Source: a bacterium | GTDB taxonomy: Bacteria > Bacteroidota > Ignavibacteria > SZUA-365 | Length of the DNA: 64,000 bases | Direction of reading: 5' to 3' | Assembly: GCA_020444325.1 (NCBI GenBank) | Contig: JAHLLD010000003.1 | Coordinates: 85,572-149,571 of the forward strand | In this document: piece by piece, positions 24,566-33,989 of the stretch | How the letters are laid out: each line of letters opens with the position of its first letter | How positions within the stretch are numbered: the first letter of the stretch is position 1 | Position numbers and translations under genes: made by a program | The notes under the pieces: model-generated | Database searches by the model: none | What the model was told of the DNA's origin: nothing | The model's input: the letters and a program-made list of their open reading frames with translations, nothing else

Positions 24566-26161
24566 ATGAATGAAAGTGCCGGGGTAGTAGAGGACATGGG
24601 GACGAACACAATGTCATTTGTGGACAGGGCACGGTTTGGCCGCTCTGCAATAACTCTGGGGGCAGTTGCTCTCTGGTTGTTCGCACTTTCAGTGTTGCCA
24701 AGCTCTGCGCAGCCCGTGGAGCGGCGATTGAGTTGGACGGATCAGGAAGCAACAGCGCACTGGCCCATCCGAATCGCGATATCCTCAACCGGTGTCCGCT
24801 GCGTGTCTTGGGAGAACGGAACACAATTTCTTTCACCGGCTGGACAGCAGGTTGGAGGAATCCTGGAGTCCCCGGCATGGATGGGAGGCGTCGAAGCTGT
24901 CGGACCGGGTACATGGGTCTTTCTGCGTTTGAAGGATTCTTCATGGAATGACACTGGTACAATACATTGGAGCAAAACCGTTACCATCGACCTTCGAACT
25001 GCGATGGCAGTGGAGTCGACACGCGATACCGTCATTCAGTTCTTCGGCCAACAGCCACCGTACAGTGAAGGTGACTACCACTGGGAATATGTGTATCGAT
25101 CTTATACGGTGAAAAGCGCTTCCGGATTACTGTTTGCCACTGCGGTGGGTGTCGATGACAGACCTGGGGGACTATTCTACAAGTGGAATGAAGCGCGCTG
25201 GTCTCTCTGGCGAAGCAGAGGGGATCTGGTCCGGCATTCCAGCAGGATCGGACAAAAGACGCTGTCCGGATATCTCCAGGATCCCCACGTATGCATGGCT
25301 GCGAAGAGTGCGAGTGGCTTGATGTATCTTCTGATTCGGGAACGGGAGGAAAGCGGCAGGGATGGATTCGCCGTCAGTCAGATTGACGGTAGCAGCGGCG
25401 AACGTCTGTTGACAACGACGTTGGATCCCATGCAAGCCACACACAACGGTGATATCGCGGATTTTGTGCCATATGATGATGGACATACAGAAGTAATCAG
25501 CCTCATTCCCGGCTCGGATTCACTTGTGGTGAGACGCTATGACGAGAGCGGAAGGGTGGATGATGAGATCCTGCTTTGTCCAGAAATAAACATTGTTGAC
25601 AATGAGGTGATTCGCGTAGGATGGCCAGACGCAAGTCATGTAATGCTGAAGAATGGGAATCACCTCCTTTCTTACAGTAGGAAGGATGCGGTAGACAGTA
25701 CGCATCTGTACATCGCGATGTATGACCGGGAGTGGAGTCCGGTAGGAACTCCCAGACGGGTCTCCAACGTCCCATCGAACCAGCAAATCTGTGCAGGACT
25801 CGCTGTGCACAACGATTCCGTCGCCATTGCCTGGCTCGATTCACGTGAACAGTACCCGGGAATCTACTACCGTTGCTTCCCGATTGATTACGTGACGGAC
25901 GTGAGTACTGCTCCAACTGCAGTACCGACACCTCTGTACGTGCACCCAAATCCTGTTCGTCAGGGTCAGGTTGCGTTCATCGAAATTGACGGCGCACAGC
26001 ACGAGGATCTCTTGCTCTTCGATGCACTTGGCCGTAAGAAACTATCGCTACCTGCGGAACAGCTCACGGTATTGCGGACAGCCAATCTGCCGCGGGGAGT
26101 ATACTTCCTCGTCTCACCGGGAGCGCAGGCTATACAGATGAAACAGCTGATTGTATTGTGA
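24566..26161 (+). CDS. Secreted protein of unknown function with T9SS sorting domain
   Basis: The protein has 531 residues. A long N-terminal segment contains the hydrophobic stretch ITLGAVALWLFALSVLP, ending at SSAQ. The middle region is beta-rich with repeated W/D patterns but no clear BNR motif, so I cannot name a family. The C-terminus is a T9SS type A domain (VHPNPVRQGQVAFIEIDG, FDALGRKKLSLPAE, RGVYFLVSPG). GGAAGGAGG 5 bp before the ATG at 24566 decides the start. The signal peptide is preceded by about 30 extra residues, unusual for this group. Confidence 0.8.
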   Translation: MNESAGVVEDMGTNTMSFVDRARFGRSAITLGAVALWLFALSVLPSSAQPVERRLSWTDQEATAHWPIRIAISSTGVRCVSWENGTQFLSPAGQQVGGILESPAWMGGVEAVGPGTWVFLRLKDSSWNDTGTIHWSKTVTIDLRTAMAVESTRDTVIQFFGQQPPYSEGDYHWEYVYRSYTVKSASGLLFATAVGVDDRPGGLFYKWNEARWSLWRSRGDLVRHSSRIGQKTLSGYLQDPHVCMAAKSASGLMYLLIREREESGRDGFAVSQIDGSSGERLLTTTLDPMQATHNGDIADFVPYDDGHTEVISLIPGSDSLVVRRYDESGRVDDEILLCPEINIVDNEVIRVGWPDASHVMLKNGNHLLSYSRKDAVDSTHLYIAMYDREWSPVGTPRRVSNVPSNQQICAGLAVHNDSVAIAWLDSREQYPGIYYRCFPIDYVTDVSTAPTAVPTPLYVHPNPVRQGQVAFIEIDGAQHEDLLLFDALGRKKLSLPAEQLTVLRTANLPRGVYFLVSPGAQAIQMKQLIVL

Positions 26162-26180
26162 GATTTCATCGTACGGAAAT

Positions 26181-26527
26181 ATGAAGCATCCATGTCATAC
26201 CCTGACGGTGATCGCATGCGCGTTGGTCGTTGTTTGCAGCGTGACGGGAGCGCAGCCCTTACAGGAAATTCGACTGTTCCTGTAAGACGACGCAGCTACA
26301 GATGTCCAGCTTCTGTCATCAGCGCTGTTGTTGGGGCCGTTGTGCTGGGATTGATCGCTATTGACCTGACTGCACCCCTGGAGCTCCGACATGCAGATTA
26401 TCCCGATGACGACGACCTGCTGCGGGTGCTTCGTCAGATCTGTGTGTACCCGAATGAACTTCCTGCTGAGCTCAGCTCGGCGATAGTATCATGCCGCCAT
26501 TGCAAATACGTGCAGAGCTGTCCTTGA
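26181..26527 (+). pseudogene. Possibly broken 5' part of a secreted protein gene
   Basis: An ATG at 26181 opens a good signal peptide (HTLTVIACALVVVCSVTGAQ) but hits TAA at 26283-26285 after 34 residues. A second frame from 26192 to 26527 then reads through a hydrophobic segment (VISAVVGAVVLGLIAIDL) and a C-rich tail, overlapping the next gene in a third frame. One explanation is a secreted-protein gene broken by frameshifts. Another is that 26192-26527 is a small genuine membrane protein. I cannot decide from sequence alone. Confidence 0.3.
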
Positions 26528-27003
26528 ACAGTTCGCAACTGCAACTGAGGGAGGTAGCACCGGGTCCGCCAGGCTCTGTAGAACTCATGAAGCTGGATAC
26601 GGCGACGCACCTCGCGATTGATCTCACAGCGACGACTAAAGACGGGAATGTGCTGCATGTTCGTGTTCGCGTGCACGATATCGATGGACCGGGGACCTAT
26701 CCCGTTCAAGTGGAGCAGCACTCTGCCGGACATATCTCCATCCGGGACGAAGCAAGTGGAATGAATGCATCTTTCAGCAAAACGAGCGGGGGAACTGTGA
26801 CGATCGAGGAACTTGACCTGGAGACGATGCGCTGTCGCGGTCGGCTCGACGTACATTTTGACCAGCCTCAGGCCCGCTTTCCGAATCACTCGCAGCTGTA
26901 CCTGCAGGGCAGCTTCGATCTGCCGGTATGGATTTCAACCGAGTATGATCTCAAACTGCATCGCCTGACGCGTCCTGCGGGATATAAGCTGATAGACCCA
27001 TAA
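26491..27003 (+). CDS. Hypothetical beta-rich protein, start uncertain
   Basis: The protein has 170 residues and no signal peptide or ribosome site of its own. The sequence (SFSKTSGGTVTIEELDLETM, then GRLDVHFD) resembles the repeated beta-strand pattern of small Bacteroidota secreted lipoproteins of the DUF6252 kind. Such proteins normally have a signal peptide, and the one at 26181 is in another frame, hence the suspicion of a frameshift. A strong terminator follows at 27099. Confidence 0.5.
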   Translation: MPPLQIRAELSLNSSQLQLREVAPGPPGSVELMKLDTATHLAIDLTATTKDGNVLHVRVRVHDIDGPGTYPVQVEQHSAGHISIRDEASGMNASFSKTSGGTVTIEELDLETMRCRGRLDVHFDQPQARFPNHSQLYLQGSFDLPVWISTEYDLKLHRLTRPAGYKLIDP

Positions 27004-27047
27004 CGCACATCCAGGCCCTCAAATGTACGCGTGTAGAAGGATTTTTG

Positions 27048-27076
27048 TTGACTTTGTCGCCGGGGGAGTGTACGTT
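27048..27076 (+). promoter_or_regulatory. Candidate promoter directly before a terminator
   Basis: TTGACT (27048-27053), 17 bp, TACGTT (27071-27076). Transcription from it would meet the terminator at 27099-27137 after about 55 nt, so it may make a short leader RNA or an attenuated transcript for the gene at 27298. In the rest of the gap 27004-27297 I see nothing else. Confidence 0.4.
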
Positions 27077-27098
27077 TGACCTATCCCTCCCTCCCCCC

Positions 27099-27137
27099 AT
27101 GGGCGTCACGGCATTAGCCGGGGCGCTCATTTTTTTT
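27099..27137 (+). terminator. Strong intrinsic terminator
   Basis: A 14-bp stem with one mismatch (ATGGGCGTCACGGC / GCCGGGGCGCTCAT, loop ATTA) is followed by eight T residues. It ends the genes that stop at 27003 and could also attenuate transcription into the gene at 27298. Confidence 0.9.
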
Positions 27138-27297
27138 GTACCCACTTCTCAAATTACCCAGCCTCCATCATGATTGCTAAGGAATGCATGCAAACCCGCC
27201 TTCCGTCGGATTTGATATTGGGCGAAAGCCTGTTATTTTTTTCCAGGTTCAATGTATCCGTTATATCGCTCTCTCCCCGTTCATCCCGGAGGCTTCC

Positions 27298-30200
27298 ATG
27301 AAACGTATCGCCACGTTCTTCGCACTTGTGCTTTTCCTCACTCCCATGTTTCTGCATGCGCAATGGCAGTCTGCCGGTGGACCGGATGGTGGGCGTGTGA
27401 ACGGACTCTATTCCTACAGCGGATACGTCTATGCAGGCACATACGCCGGGATATTCCGTTCTTCGGATGATGGGGATTCCTGGGAAGCCGTCTATGGCGG
27501 TATTAATCCCAGTGGCGTGTATCGTTTTGCCGTGCATGATGGACTCTTTTTCGCGGGTACCGCCATGTCCAACGTCCTGGTGAGTACGGATGGCGGTACG
27601 ACGTGGACAGAGGCTGCATCGGGCAGCGGCTCGCATGTACAGAGCTTCGTGAGCCGGACTTCCGGACTGTATGTCGGCAGCATCTGGGGCGGCGTGACAC
27701 GGACAACGGACTATGGTCAGACCTGGGAGGAGTTGAATACCGGCCTCCCTGTGCCGCGTCTCAGCTGTCTCGCGGAAGCGGGCACGGCTCTGCTCGCGGG
27801 CATCGGCGGCGGGGGATTGTATCGCAGTACCGATGAAGGCGCCTCGTGGACGGATGTATCCAATCCCGCACCTTCCGGACAGCTGCACTGCGCCGTGCAA
27901 CATCAGGGAGACGTCTACGCTTCCTTCCTGGGAAACGGTGTGTACAAATCGACGGATGCAGGGTTGTCGTGGAGCCGCATTCTGACCTCGACGTATGTGT
28001 ACGATCTCATTTCCGATGGCGCACGGGTGTATGGCGTAGACAACACCAGGTTGTGGTATACGGATGATGGAGGAAATACATGGACGGAACGGACCTTGAC
28101 GGGTTCACCCGCCGGGGGGTATTGCATCGAGAAAATCGGCGGCCGACTTCTTGTCGGGCACATCGCCGGTGGCGTAACCGTGAGCCTGGACGATGGTGTC
28201 ACGTGGTCGGAGAGCTCAGACGGACTGCGTGCAACTAATATCAACGCCGTACTGAAATCTGGACAGAATTTGTACGCGAGTGTTCAGGACGCCGGATTGC
28301 GGCGCAGTACGGACAATGGTGCTACATGGACGGTTTTGCCGGTGCAGCGCAACGGAAGTGTGCTGTCCGAACGAAACGGCACGCTTTTCTACGGAACAAG
28401 CAACGGTTTATATAGCAGTACGGACGATGGGGATTCCTGGCAGTTGATCAATGGCACGGGCTATGCTTTCAGGAGCATGTTCAACGCTCCCTCCGTCATG
28501 TATGCAGGTGCCAGCAATGGCAGCGTACTCGCATCGACCGATGATGGCGTCAGCTGGACCAAGCGCGGGGAAATCGGGGTCGCAACGGATATTGGATCCA
28601 TTGTTGACAATGGAACCGTGTTGATGGCCGGTACCTCCAATGAGGGCATTTTCGTCTCCACCGACGACGGCGCCACATGGGAACAGAGAAACAATGGACT
28701 CGGAGCGAATCCGAGCAGTCAGGATCTTATATACACTGACGGTGCCTGGTATTCTGCACGCACCCCCGGACTGTACAGATCCACCGATGACGGATTGAAC
28801 TGGCAGGTGATACCGAATGCCATTCGCCAGAGCAATTCCTACAGTATCACCGCAGTGCAGGGTGGAATCGTTGCCGGCACCTATGACGGTGGAGTGTATT
28901 TCTACGATACGGATGATTCCGTGTGGACGGATATCGGGAATGGCTATCTCGGTGTGGTCGTGCAGACGCTCGCGGCTTTTGGCGACAGCGTCTACCTCGG
29001 CTCCGGTGCAGACGGACTATGGCTGCGGGCAGTTTCGGATTTCAAGCCGAGTCCCGAGATCGCAGTGAGCCCGGCATCGCTGGATTTCGGTACCGTCGCA
29101 ACCACATTGACAAAAAAACTGAACGTGGAAGTTGAAAACATCAGTGACGCTGCGGTGCGACTTCGCACTGCTACAATAGTAGGTCCGGATGCCGCGGCGT
29201 TTTCCGCCGTCTTCAGCGGCAGCACTCTCCTGTATCATGGTGAGAAGAGCAGGGTGGAAGTCTCATTTGCACCGTCAGAGCTGCGCAGCTATTCTGCGGA
29301 ACTTGTCATATCCTCAAACGATGTCAGCACGCCGGAGCACAGGATCGCGCTGACGGGGAAAGGACTCGAGGTGCCTGCCGCCAGAGTGGAGCCGTTGTCA
29401 TACGACTTTGGGGATGTCGAGAGAGGGATGGAAAAAGACATGACCTTCCATGTCTACAACGACGGCAATCTCGATCTGGAGGTACAGATGCCGAAACTCG
29501 TGGGATCGGATGCTGCTTCATTCTCCCTGACCGGAAGCGCAATGACCATCGCTGCTGCTGATTCCGGTAGTTTTACCGTGCGCTTTGCACCTGATGCTGA
29601 TGGATTGAAACAGGCGACTGTTCAGCTCCAGACAAATGATCCATCGAAGCTTCTGGTTGAAATCCCCGTTTCAGGAACCGGAGTTCGTCCCGATCGTCCA
29701 GAGATCTTTGTCACGCCAACCGCTATTAATTTCCCGCCCACTGACGTCGGCAGCAGAAGCACAGAGACCATACGTGTAGAAAATCATGGTGGTGCGGATC
29801 TGCTGGTCTACCGCACGCTCATGGCCGGTACAGGCCGGAATGCCTTTATCGCGCGTGACGGCGACAGTCTGACCATCGTACCCGATGGCTTCGCTGAAAT
29901 AACCGTTGAATTCCAGCCTGAGGATAACCTTCCATACAGTGCGACGCTGAGGATTTCCTCGAATGACCCGAGTATTCCTTCTTTCCCGGTCTTTCTTTCG
30001 GGACTGGGACAGGGTGACGACAGTCCTGTGATCGAGCTTGAAAAATCTTCAATCAGTTTCGGCTTTGTCGCCGTCGGTTCCTCTCGCACCGAGGATCTGA
30101 AAATCACGAATGTGGGGCGCAGTCCGCTCAACCTCACCGGCTTCAGCTTCCAGGGCTTCGGTGCAGATCAATTCGCACTGCAGAACGGATCGGTCACCAC

Positions 30201-30636
30201 TTTGGGACCGAACCAGTCCACCACCATCACCGTAGCGTTCGTTCCAACGAGTGATGGAGTCAAGCACGCTGATCTTGTCGTCATGAGCAACGATCCCGTA
30301 CTCCCCAACGCACTCGTGACGCTCACGGGCAACGGTATCGTGTCTTCGGTTGAAGACGAGGCCATGCCGACCAGGACCGCGATACTGCAGTCATTGCCGA
30401 GTCCCGTCCGCTCAGTGGCACGCATCCCGGTACTTCTGCAGAACAAAGCGCATGTGCGTATTGAGCTCTTCGACCTGCTCGGCAACAGCATCACTATGCT
30501 TCAGGACGGCGAACTTTCCGCCGGGAAGCATTTCATCGCGTTCAATGCGACAGCCCTCCCGAGCGGAGTGTATTTCTGTCGCCTTTACACGACAGACGTA
30601 CTTCGCGTCAGGAAAATTGTTGTCGACAAAAGGTAA
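27298..30636 (+). CDS. Giant secreted propeller plus choice-of-anchor-D (ASH-like) repeats with T9SS domain
   Basis: The protein has 1112 residues. A signal peptide (IATFFALVLFLTPMFLHAQ) is followed by two propellers' worth of BNR-like repeats to about residue 575 (for example FRSSDDGDSWE, YRSTDEGASWTD, VSTDDGATWEQ). Then come four immunoglobulin-like choice-of-anchor-D/ASH repeats (VSPASLDFGTV, VEPLSYDFGDVE, VTPTAINFPPTD, LEKSSISFGFV). A T9SS type A domain closes it (RIELFDLLGNSITML, LPSGVYFCRLYT). It is likely a stalked surface protein. GGAGG before the ATG at 27298 decides the start. The ligand is unknown. Confidence 0.88.
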   Translation: MKRIATFFALVLFLTPMFLHAQWQSAGGPDGGRVNGLYSYSGYVYAGTYAGIFRSSDDGDSWEAVYGGINPSGVYRFAVHDGLFFAGTAMSNVLVSTDGGTTWTEAASGSGSHVQSFVSRTSGLYVGSIWGGVTRTTDYGQTWEELNTGLPVPRLSCLAEAGTALLAGIGGGGLYRSTDEGASWTDVSNPAPSGQLHCAVQHQGDVYASFLGNGVYKSTDAGLSWSRILTSTYVYDLISDGARVYGVDNTRLWYTDDGGNTWTERTLTGSPAGGYCIEKIGGRLLVGHIAGGVTVSLDDGVTWSESSDGLRATNINAVLKSGQNLYASVQDAGLRRSTDNGATWTVLPVQRNGSVLSERNGTLFYGTSNGLYSSTDDGDSWQLINGTGYAFRSMFNAPSVMYAGASNGSVLASTDDGVSWTKRGEIGVATDIGSIVDNGTVLMAGTSNEGIFVSTDDGATWEQRNNGLGANPSSQDLIYTDGAWYSARTPGLYRSTDDGLNWQVIPNAIRQSNSYSITAVQGGIVAGTYDGGVYFYDTDDSVWTDIGNGYLGVVVQTLAAFGDSVYLGSGADGLWLRAVSDFKPSPEIAVSPASLDFGTVATTLTKKLNVEVENISDAAVRLRTATIVGPDAAAFSAVFSGSTLLYHGEKSRVEVSFAPSELRSYSAELVISSNDVSTPEHRIALTGKGLEVPAARVEPLSYDFGDVERGMEKDMTFHVYNDGNLDLEVQMPKLVGSDAASFSLTGSAMTIAAADSGSFTVRFAPDADGLKQATVQLQTNDPSKLLVEIPVSGTGVRPDRPEIFVTPTAINFPPTDVGSRSTETIRVENHGGADLLVYRTLMAGTGRNAFIARDGDSLTIVPDGFAEITVEFQPEDNLPYSATLRISSNDPSIPSFPVFLSGLGQGDDSPVIELEKSSISFGFVAVGSSRTEDLKITNVGRSPLNLTGFSFQGFGADQFALQNGSVTTLGPNQSTTITVAFVPTSDGVKHADLVVMSNDPVLPNALVTLTGNGIVSSVEDEAMPTRTAILQSLPSPVRSVARIPVLLQNKAHVRIELFDLLGNSITMLQDGELSAGKHFIAFNATALPSGVYFCRLYTTDVLRVRKIVVDKR

Positions 30637-30679
30637 GAACGTACCAGAAAAGATAGAACGTACTGTTGGAGGTAGGACT

Positions 30680-31225
30680 ATGGACAGAAAGTACAGGTGT
30701 ATACCAGTTGTTGTGTTGATGCTGTTGCTCACTTCGGCGGTTCATGCCCAGGAAAGCGGGCTCCCAGCAGGTAGAAGTGCAGAATCACTGACTGGTATTT
30801 GGGAAATCGTATTTGAAAACGGGGAAAGCATGCGCCTGGAACTGCTGCAGCGTTCGGATTCGCTGTACGGGTACGAAGTCAACGGTGCGGAGATGATTCC
30901 ACTCCTGGGTACATGTTCAAAAGAAGGGCAACTGTACCTTCGTAGGCCAGACCCGTCGACTCCGACTGCAGATGCAGATGAGCAAGCGGGGAGTCTCAGT
31001 CCACTCGTTCATGAAATCACAGGCACTGTGCAGCACAATTGCACCAGCTTCAAAGGAGTGAAGCAGGTGCGCGATCAGGAATCCGGGGCCGTGCTCGATC
31101 AAAAAGCGTTCGCTGCCGCCAAACGTATCTACACCGATCTCCCGAGCTGGATGAACAGGGGAATGAATGCAGTGATTCTGCTGGAGGAGGCAGTGCCTGA
31201 CATGGACAAAGTGCCAGATCGTTAA
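30680..31225 (+). CDS. Secreted protein of unknown function
   Basis: The protein has 181 residues with a signal peptide (YRCIPVVVLMLLLTSAVHAQ). The mature part starts with a T-G-I-W-E-I segment and a beta-rich region (RLELLQRSDSLYGYEV), faintly like lipocalin-type DUF2147 proteins, but similarity is not firm. TTGGAGG before the ATG at 30680 gives the start. It follows the giant T9SS protein by 43 bp on the same strand and may share its transcript. Confidence 0.7.
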   Translation: MDRKYRCIPVVVLMLLLTSAVHAQESGLPAGRSAESLTGIWEIVFENGESMRLELLQRSDSLYGYEVNGAEMIPLLGTCSKEGQLYLRRPDPSTPTADADEQAGSLSPLVHEITGTVQHNCTSFKGVKQVRDQESGAVLDQKAFAAAKRIYTDLPSWMNRGMNAVILLEEAVPDMDKVPDR

Positions 31226-31312
31226 CTTCGATGAGCGAAATTTCCTTGAGTTGCTCCTGCATTTTGTCTCCAGGGAGATACTCTGGGCGGGGCTGCATCA
31301 CCGGCCTTCGCG

Positions 31313-31341
31313 TTGACATTGTTTGCCTGTTCGCGTATGTT
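31313..31341 (+). promoter_or_regulatory. Candidate promoter for the TlpA-like lipoprotein gene
   Basis: TTGACA (31313-31318), 17 bp, TATGTT (31336-31341), 61 bp before the ATG, in an AT-rich stretch. It is the closest match to a consensus sigma70 promoter in the window. Confidence 0.55.
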
Positions 31342-31401
31342 ATTAACCAATAAGCATATCCGATATTCTTATTTATTGTATTAGTAGCAAGGGGCACGAG
31401 C

Positions 31402-32304
31402 ATGAGGAGAAACGCAATCAATCGATGGCTGCGCGGATTGTTATTCGCTTTACTGACACTGGGCACTGCGAACATTGCTCAGGGTTGCAGCGATCATGCA
31501 GCGGGAAGGGAAGTGACCACACAGCCTTCCCTGGAGTGCTTTGCACATGAAACCGGGATGAAGGGGGAGTCACCGGAAGAACTGTTTTCAAAACCTTCAC
31601 TTGTGGTGTTCTGGTCCACCCACTGCTCTCCCTGTTTGAAGGAGTTGCGCAGAATGAACATGTTGGCGCAGGAGCATCCGGAAATCAGTTTTGTCTGGGT
31701 GAGTGGGCAGGATGATGAGAAGAAGATCGGCAAGCTGGCTGACACCCTGACGGCAATACATTTCATCCACGACCCGGATTCGACGGTCTGGCATGAGTTC
31801 AACCCGGAGAGTTGGGGCGTTGCCTATGCTTTCGATAAGTCAGGTACGCAGTTTTTGAAAGGATATTCATCCGAGATTACTGATGGAAACATCAATTCGA
31901 TCGCAATGGAGAAGTCCATCACGCGTCGTCACAGCCGGATTGGCTATCAGTTCAATTTCGATACAGAAGTTGGGTTCGGCGCGCATGAGTTCAGCTACAT
32001 CCCGCACGACAACGGTGAGGAAGTACAATTAACCAACAAATCCGCGACTTCGCTTGTTAACTATCTCCTTACCTCATTGTATGGAAACAAGGTTGAAATC
32101 GTCGAACGCAATGAGGCAAACGCTTCGACGCCGGTGAAAATGATCAGACTTCGCCTGCGTTACGACGAAGAGCAGAAGAAAGCTGCCTTTGAGCGTTTCC
32201 TCAAAATGTTCTGCGCGGGCTACGGAATTGTACTGGATCTGGAGAAATCGGCAGACGGGGAAGTGCAGAAGGTTATTGTCGATTATTCCGGTTATTCCGG
32301 GTAA
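31402..32304 (+). CDS. TlpA/ResA-like thioredoxin-fold lipoprotein
   Basis: The protein has 300 residues. The N-terminal signal ends in a lipobox (NIAQGC, Cys29). A thioredoxin-fold domain follows with VVFWSTHCSPC (Cys75, Cys78), the redox motif of TlpA/ResA-type periplasmic reductases. The C-terminal third (about 175-300) is a separate region with no recognised family; it may bind a partner or be a second domain as in other Bacteroidota thioredoxin fusions. It probably reduces disulfides or heme-apocytochromes in the periplasm. Confidence 0.83.
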   Translation: MRRNAINRWLRGLLFALLTLGTANIAQGCSDHAAGREVTTQPSLECFAHETGMKGESPEELFSKPSLVVFWSTHCSPCLKELRRMNMLAQEHPEISFVWVSGQDDEKKIGKLADTLTAIHFIHDPDSTVWHEFNPESWGVAYAFDKSGTQFLKGYSSEITDGNINSIAMEKSITRRHSRIGYQFNFDTEVGFGAHEFSYIPHDNGEEVQLTNKSATSLVNYLLTSLYGNKVEIVERNEANASTPVKMIRLRLRYDEEQKKAAFERFLKMFCAGYGIVLDLEKSADGEVQKVIVDYSGYSG

Positions 32305-32444
32305 CCCTTTTCGGCGAATAGTGTCTGATTATTGAAGCCTGCTGATACGAAAGCTCGACAAAACTGACCGGGACTGTCAAAGTCGAATCCTAAAGCGAAT
32401 ATTGAGCAGGTTCGAATGCACTGACTGATAGTTGAGGAGGCAGG

Positions 32445-33404
32445 ATGAAGTTGTCAGGGATATGTATTCTGGGGATTACCTTTATTCTACTGTGTTGTCT
32501 GCAGGCCTGTTCGGACGATTCTTCCGTCGACCCGGCGTCGCACCGTCCCACGGAGTTTACACCACCCACGTTGACATTTCCTGCGGATGAGGGAGTGATT
32601 TACGATCCACTACGCCTGGCGTGGGAATCCGGCTATGAGTACGATTCCTATCGACTGCAGATCAGTGAGGATGCGGGGTTTCAGTCCATGGTGTTCAACC
32701 AGGATGTGGGGACCTTCCTCGAGGTCATACCCCCCAAGTTCCTGGGTGACAGGGAGTATTTCTGGAGAGTTGCTGGACAATCGCCTGACACAGCGGTGTT
32801 TTCGGACGTTCAGTCATTCACTTTCTTCGTTCTCAAGGGACCGCTGGTACAGCGAACATGCGTGTTGACAGTGCATGGTGTGTATCTGCAGTTTATCGAC
32901 GAGGGAACAATGCACCCGGATTCAGTGCGTCCGTATTACCGTCCATATCGGTTGGATTCAGCGGCGATTGAGCGCTATGGAACAGCGGGACATCATTTTC
33001 TCGGATATGGACAAGATACCGCGCCGATTTTCGACATCGACAGCGCAGGTCCACATAAGTGGACCCTCGACCTGCAATTTGCTGAGGCGAGCGATGTCAT
33101 CTCAACACTGAAGTTCAAAGAGATCGCTTCCTGTGGAGGGTGGATGCCCAATATGACAGGCATCTGGTCAGAATGGTACTCCTTCGAGCTAAGCTGGCAA
33201 GGGCCATGGATGCGCTCAGGTACAGGTGGGTACTATGAAATTCGTGGCCCCGCTGCGGTCGAAGGCTTTTTCGAGGATATGAAATTGCAGGGATATCGCA
33301 CTTCTTCACCCCTGGGGCCGTCAACGAGTAACACAACCTGGTATCATGCGACAGGCAACGTCGCAGCGAAGGAAGACGCGTACATCCGACTGGAGTTTAT
33401 ATGA
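32445..33404 (+). CDS. Lipoprotein with fibronectin type III-like domain
   Basis: The protein has 319 residues. The signal peptide ends in a lipobox (CCLQAC). Residues about 35-130 resemble a FnIII fold (TFPADEGVIYDPLRLAWES, YRLQISEDAGFQSMVF, YFWRVAGQSPDTAVFS), as found in many Bacteroidota surface lipoproteins. The rest (about 135-319) is of unknown fold. AGGAGG lies upstream of the ATG. It overlaps the next lipoprotein gene by 4 bp (ATGA), so the two are translationally coupled. Confidence 0.77.
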   Translation: MKLSGICILGITFILLCCLQACSDDSSVDPASHRPTEFTPPTLTFPADEGVIYDPLRLAWESGYEYDSYRLQISEDAGFQSMVFNQDVGTFLEVIPPKFLGDREYFWRVAGQSPDTAVFSDVQSFTFFVLKGPLVQRTCVLTVHGVYLQFIDEGTMHPDSVRPYYRPYRLDSAAIERYGTAGHHFLGYGQDTAPIFDIDSAGPHKWTLDLQFAEASDVISTLKFKEIASCGGWMPNMTGIWSEWYSFELSWQGPWMRSGTGGYYEIRGPAAVEGFFEDMKLQGYRTSSPLGPSTSNTTWYHATGNVAAKEDAYIRLEFI

Positions 33405-33925
33405 TTATCCGTCCTGGTAGACGAATCGTCGTTGTTCTCGTCATGATCATGATACTGCTGCCCATCCTCACAGGCGCCTGCAGCGAGTCCCGGTATCCAC
33501 GTACCCCATTGGTGGACGTCCGCAATGATTCGCTGCTGATCGATCTTGACGATCGTGTCTCTTACGATGATGTGGCGGTGCTCCTGCTCTTCGGGGATGA
33601 ACACTTCAACGATTACTATTCCGATGCGATGCCGGATTTTTCTGAAGGTGGACGATTTACCATCCCGCTTGAATACTGGCATCGTTTCGATGCGGCTTCC
33701 ACGAAATACGAACATCCAGAGCCCGGTCGAAAACCGGATATGATATCTATCGCAGTCGATATCCCGGATGGTAGCGGGGTACTCTGGAATATCATGCTTC
33801 ACAATAACCAGTATCTGCTCCTGAACAGTGAGGGAGCGAACGCCGAGGGAGAGCGGGTTCCGGAATTGAACAGGGCGATGCCCGACTCCCTGAAACGTCT
33901 ACTCGCCAATCGTACGACGTCTTAG
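33401..33925 (+). CDS. Lipoprotein of unknown function
   Basis: The protein has 174 residues with a lipobox (PILTGAC). The mature part is acidic and rich in D and Y, without a recognised domain. Its start overlaps the stop of the preceding lipoprotein gene (ATGA at 33401-33404), which supports the start choice and suggests the two are made together. Confidence 0.72.
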   Translation: MIIRPGRRIVVVLVMIMILLPILTGACSESRYPRTPLVDVRNDSLLIDLDDRVSYDDVAVLLLFGDEHFNDYYSDAMPDFSEGGRFTIPLEYWHRFDAASTKYEHPEPGRKPDMISIAVDIPDGSGVLWNIMLHNNQYLLLNSEGANAEGERVPELNRAMPDSLKRLLANRTTS

Positions 33926-33989
33926 CCCGGAAGTGCCTTCATCCCACTTAATCCGCTGCCTGGAGAGCGAATTTATCGTACATTACACT

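Noticed and set aside
27099-27172. Small hydrophobic peptide gene (ATG at 27099)
   Set aside because: The 24-codon frame starts inside the terminator stem and has no ribosome site; the upstream sequence is pyrimidine-only.
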